Part shown: positions 25,988-33,405 of the stretch, one piece after another
How positions within the stretch are numbered: the first letter of the stretch is position 1
Layout of the letters: each line of letters opens with the position of its first letter
DNA from: JAFAGX01 sp035624215
GTDB taxonomy: Bacteria > Acidobacteriota > Terriglobia > Terriglobales > Acidobacteriaceae
Assembly: GCA_035624215.1 (NCBI GenBank)
Contig: DASPRY010000113.1
Coordinates: forward strand, 1-64,000
Direction of reading: 5' to 3'
Length of the DNA: 64,000 bases
The notes under the pieces: generated by a model
The model's database searches: none
What the model was told of the DNA's origin: nothing
What the model saw: only the letters and a program-made list of their open reading frames with translations
Translations under genes and position numbers: made by a program

Positions 25988-27166
25988 TCACTTCACTTCT
26001 TGCGCTGCCAACTCGGGCAATGAAAAGAATTGCCGGACACGCGCATTTACAACCTCTCCATCCCGCGTGAGCAGAGTTTCGCGAACGATCTCATCGTTGG
26101 AATCGAGCTGCAGCTTGCCATCTTTCACCAGGTAGGTGACAAACGCGGTGAGATTGCGCGCGTACATCTGGCTGGCGTGGTAAGGGACCTCAGCCGCGAG
26201 GTTGATGCGTCCGATGATCTTGACGTCGTGAGCGACCATGATTTCGCCGGCGCGGGTCAATTCACAATTGCCGCCGCGTTCGGCTGCCAGATCGACTATC
26301 ACCGAGCCCGGCGCCATTTGCTTGACCATATCGGCAGTAATCAGAACCGGGGCTTTCTTCCCCGGTACTACCGCGGTGGTGATGACTACATCGCTCTCCG
26401 CCACGGCGCGGGCAAGCAGTTCGCGCTGCTTCGCGTAGAAAGTTTCATCCTGCGCCGTACCGTACCCGCGGGCATCCTGCGCATTCTGGGCCTCGAGGGG
26501 AAGTTCAACGAAGCGGCCGCCCAAACTCTGGACCTGCTCCTTGGCCGCCGGCCGCATGTCGTAAGCGGAGACCACCGCACCCAGACGGCGCGCGGTAGCG
26601 ATAGCTTGCAATCCTGCCACGCCAGCTCCGATCACGAACACCCGCGCCGGAGTGATGGTGCCGGCGGCGGTGGTGAGCATGGGAAAAATCTTAGGCAGTG
26701 TGACCGCGGCCAGCAGCACTGCCTTGTAGCCACAGATGGTTGCCATCGAAGAGAGAGCGTCCATACTCTGGGCACGGGTACTACGCGGCATCAATTCCAC
26801 AGCCAAGGAAATCACTCCTGTACGAGCGATTTGCTGAATTACGTCGATGGAACCGAGCGGCCGCAGAAATCCGATCAGGCACTGTCCCCGGCGCATCAGT
26901 GGCAAATCGGCCTTGCCGGTGAGATCGTTGGATCCGTAACAGAGAACCTGGACGATTATGTCGGCATCGCCAAAGACTTCAGCGCGGCCGGGGAGGATCT
27001 TCGCACCCTTGTCCAGATAAAGAGAATCGGGGTAACCGGCCTCGCTTCCCGCGCCCTGTTCCACGACTACCTGGAGTCCAGCTTTGGCGAGATTAGGAAT
27101 TACGGTGGGGACGAGAGCAACCCGCCGCTCTCCCGGGTAACTTTCCTTCGGCACACCGATGATCAC
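25988..27166 (-). CDS. pntAA: NAD(P) transhydrogenase subunit alpha part 1
   Basis: A 392-residue soluble NAD(H)-binding component, homologous to alanine dehydrogenase. Seen: GVPKESYPGERRVAL at the N terminus, the GAGVAGLQAIATARRLGAVV nucleotide fold (~residue 175), the mobile-loop RGYG...Y segment and VVDLAAERGGN. Part 1 ends before the membrane helices, as in Rhodospirillum and Thermus. First gene of the pntAA-pntAB-pntB operon. Confidence 0.94.
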   Translation of the reverse strand: MIIGVPKESYPGERRVALVPTVIPNLAKAGLQVVVEQGAGSEAGYPDSLYLDKGAKILPGRAEVFGDADIIVQVLCYGSNDLTGKADLPLMRRGQCLIGFLRPLGSIDVIQQIARTGVISLAVELMPRSTRAQSMDALSSMATICGYKAVLLAAVTLPKIFPMLTTAAGTITPARVFVIGAGVAGLQAIATARRLGAVVSAYDMRPAAKEQVQSLGGRFVELPLEAQNAQDARGYGTAQDETFYAKQRELLARAVAESDVVITTAVVPGKKAPVLITADMVKQMAPGSVIVDLAAERGGNCELTRAGEIMVAHDVKIIGRINLAAEVPYHASQMYARNLTAFVTYLVKDGKLQLDSNDEIVRETLLTRDGEVVNARVRQFFSLPELAAQEVK

Positions 27167-27263
27167 AGGATTAGTTTTTCCTCGCTAAGAATTAGTCGAA
27201 ACGAAAACTTGCTATTGTAGCGCGGAAGAGTGCTGCGGCGCGGTGCCAAAGGGGGAAACGATT

Positions 27264-27989
27264 TCATGACTTCTCCAGATATTGCACGATGACGGTGATA
27301 CGCCGATTCGAGGGGTCAAAGGGATCGTCGGGCTTACGAAGCAACTGGTCGGCATAGCCTCGCACCTGAGAAACCTGGTTCTCCCGTAAGCCATCGCTTT
27401 GCATGAGGCGCCGCGCGGCATTCGCGCGGTCGGTGGAGAGCTCCCAGTTGCTGTATTCGCTTTTTCCGGAATAGGGCTTGGAATCGGTGTGGCCTTCGAT
27501 GGAGAGCTGGTTGGGCAATTTGCCCAACTGTTGGGCCAACAGAAGCAACAACTCCTTGCCGTTCTGGTTGAGGGTGGAGCTGCCGAGATTGAAAAACGTG
27601 CCACTCTCGGTTTCCAGCAGCTCGATGCGCAGCCCGTCGGAAGTGACGGTCATTTCGATCTGCTTTTTGAGTTGATCGAAGTTGCTCATTTGACGGATGC
27701 GTTGTTCCAGTTGTTCCTTGAGCTTCGGCATGTCGTCCCTGGTGAGCGCGACGCTTTCGCCCGAACCGCGCTTATCAGTGCCAACATTCTTGGAGGTACC
27801 AGACGGATCCCTGAAGTAGCCGCCGACTGCTTCCTGAATTTTCTTACTGCTGTTGACTAGCCAGAGGACGATGAACAGGGCCATCATGGCGGTGACGAAG
27901 TCGGCGTAGGCCACTTTCCAGGCGCCGCCATGGTGGCCGCCGTGTCCAGCCTTCTTCTTGATGATGATAAAAGGGCGATCGGCGGCCAT
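27264..27989 (-). CDS. motB: flagellar motor stator protein MotB
   Basis: A 241-residue stator subunit. A basic N terminus precedes one membrane helix (residues ~29-47) that starts with the proton-binding Asp30 in YADFVTAMMALFIVLWLV. The C-terminal OmpA-like peptidoglycan-binding domain (~110-240) has GHTDSKPY and the NRRI motif. It lies 3 bases after motA. No other flagellar gene is in the window. Confidence 0.93.
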   Translation of the reverse strand: MAADRPFIIIKKKAGHGGHHGGAWKVAYADFVTAMMALFIVLWLVNSSKKIQEAVGGYFRDPSGTSKNVGTDKRGSGESVALTRDDMPKLKEQLEQRIRQMSNFDQLKKQIEMTVTSDGLRIELLETESGTFFNLGSSTLNQNGKELLLLLAQQLGKLPNQLSIEGHTDSKPYSGKSEYSNWELSTDRANAARRLMQSDGLRENQVSQVRGYADQLLRKPDDPFDPSNRRITVIVQYLEKS

Positions 27990-27992
27990 ATT

Positions 27993-28904
27993 CTAGGCTC
28001 CTGCGCTGGCCGCGGCCGAGGGGGTGGGGGCGGCTTCAGTGGGCGCAGCGTCGGAGCTACGGCCTCGACAGACGGCTTCGACCTCCTGGAAAGACGGGCG
28101 AACGTGCCCCGGGATGGCGCGCCGGGCGAACTCGACGGCCAGGATCGGCGCCGTGCCTTTCAGGAACGAAATCATGACGACTCGCAGCACATGCAGATAG
28201 GCGCGCTCGTCCTCGACCGCTTTCGCCATATTGGAGGAGATCGGCCCGACAAAGCCGTAACACAGAAGCACGCCCAGGAATGTGCCTACCAAAGCGGCGG
28301 CAACTTTCTGTCCGATCTCTTCCGGCGGACCACCGAGCGCTTGCATGGTGATCACGACCCCGAGCACCGCAGCCACAATGCCCAGGCCAGGAAGCGAATC
28401 GGCCATGGTGGTCAACGATGAAGTTGGCTGGGTGGCGCAGAGGTGATGCACTTCGAGATCAAGATCCAAAAGCTGGTCGAGTTCGAAGGCTTCCACTCCG
28501 CTGATGGCCATGCGCATGCTGTCACAAAAATAGTCGCGGATGTGGTGGGCGTTGAGGAACTCCGGGTACTTGGAAAAGATGGCGCTTTTGTCCGGTTGCT
28601 CGACATCGTTTTCCAACGCCATCAATCCGTCGCGGCGGGCCTTGTTCAGCAAGTCGTAGGTCATTTTCAGGGTGTCGAGATAACGCTGCTTGCTGAATTT
28701 TGAGCTGCCGAATACGCCTCCCACTCCGGCCACGATTGCCTTAAGGATGTGGAGGGGGTTAGCGATGAGAACCGTGCCGCTTGCCGCCCCTCCGATGATG
28801 AGCAGTTCGGCGGGTTGGAGCAGGACTCGGACGTGACCATGTTTCATGAGGTAGCCGCCCAGCACCGCGCCAAACACAACCAGAATTCCGATGATGGCGA
28901 ACAT
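27993..28904 (-). CDS. motA: flagellar motor stator protein MotA
   Basis: A 303-residue membrane protein with four helices: two near the N terminus (AIIGILVVFGAVLGGYLM, LLIIGGAASGTVLI) and two in the C-terminal half (GIVAAVLGVVITMQAL, ALVGTFLGVLLCYGFVGP), with the large charged cytoplasmic loop between them. It ends with an Ala/Pro/Ser-rich tail. Forms the proton channel with MotB, encoded next. A diguanylate-cyclase-like gene is 6 bases upstream. Confidence 0.93.
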   Translation of the reverse strand: MFAIIGILVVFGAVLGGYLMKHGHVRVLLQPAELLIIGGAASGTVLIANPLHILKAIVAGVGGVFGSSKFSKQRYLDTLKMTYDLLNKARRDGLMALENDVEQPDKSAIFSKYPEFLNAHHIRDYFCDSMRMAISGVEAFELDQLLDLDLEVHHLCATQPTSSLTTMADSLPGLGIVAAVLGVVITMQALGGPPEEIGQKVAAALVGTFLGVLLCYGFVGPISSNMAKAVEDERAYLHVLRVVMISFLKGTAPILAVEFARRAIPGHVRPSFQEVEAVCRGRSSDAAPTEAAPTPSAAASAGA

Positions 28905-28910
28905 GGCAGC

Positions 28911-29831
28911 TCAGCTCCCCGGCCCTGAGGCACTGGCAACCGCAGCGGCGGCGGTCGCGGGCTTTTCCCGACACTGGGCACGTTGAACAAGCGAATCGAC
29001 GCTGTCCCCCAACTCGACCGAGGTATATCCGATGGAAATTGGCAGTGAAAGCACCTCACCCCACCAGTGGATTTCGGCCGATGCCATGATCCTGCGGGTA
29101 CGCTCATATACGCTCTGAACCCCCGCGGCGCCGCAGTTGGCCAGAATCACCAGAAATTCATCTTCGCCCCAGCGGCCGACCAGATCACCAGGGCGAAAGC
29201 TGTTGCTCAGAGACTGGGCGACGACCAGCAAAATCGCGTCACTGGCTTCGTGTCCATAAGCGGCCCGAAAGTGATCCAATCCGTCGGGCTTGACGCGGAG
29301 AATGCCAAAAGCCACGTGATAGTCGGCAAAGAGCGCGAGACTTCCGCGCAAGTGAAACAAGGTGAAACTATGATTAGCTACGCCTGTCACTGCGTCGCGG
29401 GTCGCAAGCGGAGGCAAGGTGCGACGGACGTGTTCCGTTTCTGATTTGGAAGTCTGCGAGTCGAAGCTGGCAGCGACGGCCACAATTGACCCGTGTTCGT
29501 TGCGCAGGGGATCGAAGTGCACCAACACGGGGACGGTGTATCCACGCTTGTGCCGCAAACACATTCTGACCAGGATTGGCTTACCTTCATGCACGATTCG
29601 GGCCAGGGGACAGGTTGGAGACGGCTCAGCACGGCCTTTATCGTCGCGTTGGCACGCCATAATGTCGTGGTAATGATGCCCGATTACTTCGAGCTGCATG
29701 TAACCGGCAGCGTGGGCTGCTCCCTGGTTCCAGAAAATGATTTTGCCCCCACGATCAAGGAGGCAAACCCCTGTCTGCAAGCCGTCCAGAACCGCGCGGA
29801 AGATCTCCGAATTCTGCAGCTCGGGCATCAT
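28911..29831 (-). CDS. PAS-GGDEF protein with degenerate active site
   Basis: A 306-residue protein: PAS domain (residues ~8-125, LDGLQTGVCLLDRGGKIIFW... AAGY) then a GGDEF domain (~145-290). The signature is GEDEF at residues 222-226 (second Gly replaced), and the substrate-binding FKxxND helix reads DHFRAAYGH, so the Asn is lost. Diguanylate cyclase activity is therefore doubtful; it may bind nucleotide or act as a sensor. Its position as first gene of a motA-motB unit suggests a role in setting motility. The PAS domain may sense a small ligand or redox state. Confidence 0.78.
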   Translation of the reverse strand: MMPELQNSEIFRAVLDGLQTGVCLLDRGGKIIFWNQGAAHAAGYMQLEVIGHHYHDIMACQRDDKGRAEPSPTCPLARIVHEGKPILVRMCLRHKRGYTVPVLVHFDPLRNEHGSIVAVAASFDSQTSKSETEHVRRTLPPLATRDAVTGVANHSFTLFHLRGSLALFADYHVAFGILRVKPDGLDHFRAAYGHEASDAILLVVAQSLSNSFRPGDLVGRWGEDEFLVILANCGAAGVQSVYERTRRIMASAEIHWWGEVLSLPISIGYTSVELGDSVDSLVQRAQCREKPATAAAAVASASGPGS

Positions 29832-30146
29832 GGGCGTGAGACTTCATAGGTCTCATCGGCAATCAGAAAAGTGACTTCAGCACTGTTGAAATGCTGTAGG
29901 CTCGCGAGGTTTGGCGCCGGCGGGGATCATCTAAAGGAGTTGCGGAAATTGCCGAAGAATAGTGTGAAGCGTCTGTGCTCGGGAGCAGGCCTCGTCATGA
30001 ATAGCTATACGCGACAGAAGCCCGCCTTTCATCCTTTCATGGGTTCATGGCACGTTAGTGGGGTATTCTTGGCACGGACGAGCTATTTTCAAATTGCGGG
30101 GAAACCCATAATTTCTTATTGAGCAGTTCTGGGGGAGGGCTGCCCG

Positions 30147-30190
30147 GGCGTCCAGTGACTCGAATGAGTCCGGACGCCTGTTTAATTTTC
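30147..30190 (+). terminator. strong hairpin with T-rich tail, no assigned gene
   Basis: GGCGTCC (30147-30153) pairs with GGACGCC (30172-30178), with an inner GACTC/GAGTC stem and GAAT loop, then TGTTTAATTTT. It has the form of a rho-independent terminator for plus-strand transcription, but the 29832-30146 DNA upstream holds no convincing CDS. It also lies just beyond the 3' end of the minus-strand PEBP gene. Confidence 0.5.
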
Positions 30191-30214
30191 TCGTCAAATG
30201 AATGTAGTCAGCGC

Positions 30215-30802
30215 TCAGCGCTGATACCTGCCGAAAACCTCAGTTTGTGCGTTGATGTGGCCCTGCATTGCCTGCTCGACATCCTGTTTACTCGCTCCGG
30301 GCTTTAAATCGAGCTTCCTATCGAGAGCATAGAGTTTGAAAAAATAGCGATGTGGCTTGCCGGCAGGCGGGCATGGTCCACCATAGCCAATTCTGCGGAA
30401 ATCGTTACGGCCTTGATGAGCGGCGTTTGGCAGATCGCCGGTTTTAGGCACATTCTCAGATAACGAGGTACTTTCTGCAGGCAGGTCAAAGAGGACCCAA
30501 TGGGTCCAAGTTCCGGCGGGCGCATCGGGATCGTCGGCGATCAGAGCAAAGCTTTTGGTGCCTGCGGGTGCTGAGGTCCAATGGAGTTCGGGAGAAACAT
30601 CCGCGCCATCGCACGTGAACTTCTTCGGGATTGGCGCACCGTTATGAAAGCTGGGGCTAGAGATCGTGAACACGGGGATTCCTCCTTTCTCATTTGTGCC
30701 CGCACGAGCAGTTTCAATGCGGGCCATGTTTGTCAGGAGAACGCAAAACGTAAAGCCGATTACAAGCAGAGCAAGCGAGCGCGAGGAGTGTTTAAGCTTC
30801 AT
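30215..30802 (-). CDS. YbhB/YbcL-type phosphatidylethanolamine-binding-like protein
   Basis: A 195-residue exported protein of the Raf-kinase-inhibitor-like PEBP family. A hydrophobic N terminus (~residues 8-26) is a signal peptide; the PEBP core follows: FTCDGADVSPELHW, LIADDPDAPAGTWTHWVLFDLP, and YGGPCPPAGKPHRYFFKLYAL. The cellular role of bacterial PEBP proteins is unknown. Transcribed after, and possibly with, the TonB-like gene 30 bases upstream. Confidence 0.85.
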   Translation of the reverse strand: MKLKHSSRSLALLVIGFTFCVLLTNMARIETARAGTNEKGGIPVFTISSPSFHNGAPIPKKFTCDGADVSPELHWTSAPAGTKSFALIADDPDAPAGTWTHWVLFDLPAESTSLSENVPKTGDLPNAAHQGRNDFRRIGYGGPCPPAGKPHRYFFKLYALDRKLDLKPGASKQDVEQAMQGHINAQTEVFGRYQR

Positions 30803-30832
30803 ACGGGTTAGAAAGTGACTGTCCGGCTAAGG

Positions 30833-31693
30833 CTAGTAGGTTGAAATGGTGAAATTCACGGTAATGCGAGCTTCAGTTTCAACTGGCTGGCCTTGCTGAT
30901 AATAGGGTTTAAAATGCCACTGTTTGACGGCTTCCTGGGCGGCGCTTGCCAGAATGGCGGGTCCGCTGACCACATGCAGTTCCTCGATACCGCCGGCCCT
31001 ATCAATTAGCGCTTGCAATACCACCGCGCCCTGGACCCTCATCTGCTTTGCCAGCATTGGATAGCCAGGCTTCACCGAGCGCGAGACTCGTTCAGCGGTT
31101 GCCGGCGGAAGTGTAACCCGCGCCGAAGGGTCGGACGCGGGAAGAGTTTCGCCCTGATCCACCGGAGCCGGGGATGGCTGACTATTATTCGCCGCCGCAG
31201 GCGCAGGGGGCGCGGCCAGACCTGCAAAGGGGCTGGGACCCATATCCACGTTCACCGAATTATTTTTTGGGGACAGAGCACGATGTGAGTTACCGGCGAC
31301 CACTTCGACTTCCAGAGGTGGCAGCACGGTGCGATTAGTTGCGGTGATAACGGGCCCGGCGGGGGGCTGGGGCCGCGTCACTTGAGACGTGGAATCCGGC
31401 TCCGTCCTTTTGCTGCTTAGTTTCCTGGATTTAGCCGCGATGGCTGATTGGGCAGGCTGATTGGAGATTGCCGCCGATTGCGAAGCCGGAGGCGCAGAAG
31501 TACTGGCCTCCTCCGTGGGTGATTCCGGCCTGGGCGTGGACGAGAACCAAAATTGCCGGTCCTTGATAAGAACAACAACCAGAGCCAGCAGGAGAAGGAA
31601 CAAGGCGACCAACATGCGCCGCCGTTGTTTATCCTCGAAGCCGGCAGCCGCAGCAGCGGCACTGGGCTGAAGGTTACTTCCCTTGATCTGCAT
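30833..31693 (-). CDS. TonB-family energy transducer protein
   Basis: A 286-residue protein with one N-terminal membrane helix (about residues 27-45, MLVALFLLLLALVVVLI), a long Pro/Ser/Ala-rich periplasmic linker, and a C-terminal TonB domain (~200-286; YPMLAKQMRVQGAVVLQALI ... AVKQWHFKPYY.. TVNFTISTY). It should couple ExbBD to outer-membrane receptors; exbB/exbD are not in the window. The start at 31693 is preferred because the 31 residues before it are uncharacteristic. CRP-like sites lie about 100 bases upstream. Confidence 0.8.
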   Translation of the reverse strand: MQIKGSNLQPSAAAAAAGFEDKQRRRMLVALFLLLLALVVVLIKDRQFWFSSTPRPESPTEEASTSAPPASQSAAISNQPAQSAIAAKSRKLSSKRTEPDSTSQVTRPQPPAGPVITATNRTVLPPLEVEVVAGNSHRALSPKNNSVNVDMGPSPFAGLAAPPAPAAANNSQPSPAPVDQGETLPASDPSARVTLPPATAERVSRSVKPGYPMLAKQMRVQGAVVLQALIDRAGGIEELHVVSGPAILASAAQEAVKQWHFKPYYQQGQPVETEARITVNFTISTY

Positions 31694-31791
31694 ATCCGTC
31701 GCAACCCGGGAGCCTGTCGAGGGCACCCGGCTTGTGGCCCTAGTATGCCTCGAAAAAAGGGTGTGCGCCAGTATTTGTGGAGGCAATCATT

Positions 31792-31811
31792 CTTGTGAGG
31801 CACATCACAAG
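31792..31811. promoter_or_regulatory. CRP/FNR-type site A (tonB / FNR-like regulator intergenic)
   Basis: CTTGTGAGGCACATCACAAG: a perfect 7-base inverted repeat with TGTGA-N6-TCACA core. It lies 99 bases from the TonB-like start and 131 from the regulator start. Confidence 0.7.
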
Positions 31812-31815
31812 CGGG

Positions 31816-31831
31816 TGTGGCACGAGTCACA
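31816..31831. promoter_or_regulatory. CRP/FNR-type site B
   Basis: TGTGGCACGAGTCACA, one mismatch from TGTGA-N6-TCACA, centred 22 bases from site A. Confidence 0.55.
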
Positions 31832-31864
31832 GCCAAAGGGTTTTGTTCGAGCGGACACTAATCT

Positions 31865-31880
31865 CGTGACGCAGGTCACA
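31865..31880. promoter_or_regulatory. CRP/FNR-type site C
   Basis: CGTGACGCAGGTCACA, one mismatch from TGTGA-N6-TCACA, about 62 bases before the regulator ATG. A TCTATC box at 31905-31910 would put it near -41 to -45, the class II activator position. Confidence 0.55.
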
Positions 31881-31941
31881 TAGGTTCGGCCCATAGGGGC
31901 ACGGTCTATCGGGACAAAAACCAGCGTCGCAGGGGGTGGGT

Positions 31942-32664
31942 ATGCTCTCACCATACGGATTGGACATCATCGAAAGTTGCCTGACTTGCAAGACCCGGAG
32001 CGAGCGCCTTTTCTGCGATCTCCCGGGCGCTGCGCTACAGACTTTCGAAAGCATTAAGTACGCTACCGCCTATCCCAAAGGCGCGGTGCTGTTCGTGGAA
32101 GGTCAAGCCCCGCGGGGAATTTTCGTGCTGTGCAAGGGCAGAGTCAAAATGTCGATTTGTGCGACTGACGGCAAGACGCTCATCGTGAAGATCGCCGAAC
32201 CCGGGGAGGTGCTTGGCCTGAGCGCCACAGTTTCCGGAAAGCCTTATGAACTGACCGCCGAAACCGTCGATCCGTGCCAGGTGAACTTCGTAAAGCGGGA
32301 CGATTTCCTGCGTTTTCTGAAAGAGCACTCGGATGCCTGTTTTAAGGTGGCCGAGCAACTCAGTGAAAAGTACAACACCGCGTGCCACGAGGTCCGTTCG
32401 CTCGGTCTATCGCATTCGGCGGGCGAAAAACTGGCAAGGCTGTTGCTGGAGTGGAGTTCCAAAAACGGAGAAGCCGCGAAGCAAGAGCCACGATTGAAGC
32501 TGGCGCTGACCCACGAGGAGATTGCGCAGATGATCGGTACCTCGCGCGAAACGGTGACCCGGCTTTTTGCGGACCTGAAAAAACGGCAGATTATCCAGAC
32601 CAAAGGTTCGACCCTGGTGATCCGGAACAAATCAGCCTTAAAGCTGATTGCGGCCAACAATTAA
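31942..32664 (+). CDS. FNR-like [4Fe-4S] regulator with CRP-type recognition helix
   Basis: A 240-residue Crp/Fnr-family transcription factor. An N-terminal C13-x2-C16-x8-C25 set and Cys112 (in DPCQVNF, aligning by eye with the fourth cluster ligand of E. coli FNR, VCEIPF) suggest an oxygen- or NO-sensitive cluster. The cyclic-nucleotide-binding fold runs ~26-145, a dimer helix ~125-155, and the winged helix has THEEIAQMIGTSRETVTRL (~residues 188-206); SRETVTR matches the CRP recognition helix SRETVGR, whose Arg-Glu-Arg read TGTGA. FNR has VETISR there instead. ATG at 31942 follows AGGGGGTGGG; a GTG six bases earlier is possible. Three matching operators lie upstream, so autoregulation is likely. 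Confidence 0.85.
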   Translation: MLSPYGLDIIESCLTCKTRSERLFCDLPGAALQTFESIKYATAYPKGAVLFVEGQAPRGIFVLCKGRVKMSICATDGKTLIVKIAEPGEVLGLSATVSGKPYELTAETVDPCQVNFVKRDDFLRFLKEHSDACFKVAEQLSEKYNTACHEVRSLGLSHSAGEKLARLLLEWSSKNGEAAKQEPRLKLALTHEEIAQMIGTSRETVTRLFADLKKRQIIQTKGSTLVIRNKSALKLIAANN

Positions 32665-32694
32665 GCGTTCGCCGGTCACAGCGTCACGGTGTCC

Positions 32695-32710
32695 GGTGAC
32701 TGCAATCACT
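32695..32710. promoter_or_regulatory. degenerate CRP/FNR-type site before the truncated paralogue
   Basis: GGTGACTGCAATCACT, with GTGA-N6-TCAC core and one mismatch per half-site, 35 bases before the ATG of the regulator paralogue. Confidence 0.4.
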
Positions 32711-32744
32711 GTTTTCCCGCGCTTAATGAATTATTCAGGAAAAC

Positions 32745-33236
32745 ATGGAAAGTGCAGCGCAAAGAAGCCCAGCCGCGGTGGAGACTCCAGTGCGGCTTTT
32801 TTGCGACCTGCCCAGCGAGACGTCGCGGGACTTTGATGCCCTGAAATCGACAACTTCGCGCCCGCGGGGTACGATGCTGTTTCGGGAAGGACAACCGGCG
32901 CGGGGCATCTATGTCTTGTGTGATGGGCGGGCCAAGCTTTCGGTCTGTTCGGAATCAGGGAAACGAATGACCTTTCGAATCGCGGGGCCCGGGGAAATCC
33001 TGGGACTGAGTGCTGCCCTCGCGGGCACTCCTCATGAAGTCACTGCGGAGTTGCTGGACAATGCTCAAGTGGCTGCGGTCAGGCGCAGGGACCTGTTGCG
33101 CTTTCTACACGAGCACCGCGAGGCATGCCTGCAGGTGGTAAACCTGCTCAGCCAGGATTTGCATGTAGCTTACGACCGTGTGCGCTCTCTCGGATTAGGC
33201 CGAAGCCGCCGGTCACGGGCCCCGCGCATTCAGTAG
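32745..33236 (+). CDS. Crp/Fnr-like effector-domain protein lacking the DNA-binding domain
   Basis: A 163-residue paralogue of the preceding regulator: LFCDLPSETSRDFDALKS, RGIYVLCDGRAKLSVC, GPGEILGLSAALAGTPHEVTAE and YDRVRSLGLGR can be laid over it almost residue for residue. It lacks the N-terminal C-x2-C pair, has Ala where the fourth cluster ligand would be, and stops right after the dimer helix with a short basic tail (RSRRSRAPRIQ), so there is no winged helix. I found no HTH coding sequence in another frame downstream. It may form heterodimers with the full-length regulator, or be a decaying duplicate. Confidence 0.75.
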   Translation: MESAAQRSPAAVETPVRLFCDLPSETSRDFDALKSTTSRPRGTMLFREGQPARGIYVLCDGRAKLSVCSESGKRMTFRIAGPGEILGLSAALAGTPHEVTAELLDNAQVAAVRRRDLLRFLHEHREACLQVVNLLSQDLHVAYDRVRSLGLGRSRRSRAPRIQ

Positions 33237-33405
33237 GTCCTTCAGATCTGCTTTCCCTCACGACTCGTCCACTCTGTGACAGCCTAGTTTCTATCTCAGC
33301 ACAACCTGATCTTCCCAGACTTCCCTCCAGGCCCGCCGAGAGGAGGGTGACTTTAGTTACTTTCCTACGTTACTCGTCGGAAACTAAGCTTTATCCGTGG
33401 GGTTA

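Noticed and set aside
29871..30122. 83-codon plus-strand frame
   Set aside because: Composition and lack of a ribosome site argue against coding, although the terminator after it keeps a non-coding transcript possible.
32677..32694. TCACAGCGTCACGG before the truncated paralogue
   Set aside because: Half-sites have the wrong spacing; the GTGA-N6-TCAC match just after it is the better candidate.
33190..33396. Frameshifted helix-turn-helix after the truncated regulator
   Set aside because: I read the alternative frames and found no EEIA...SRETV-like sequence, so a simple frameshift does not explain the missing domain.
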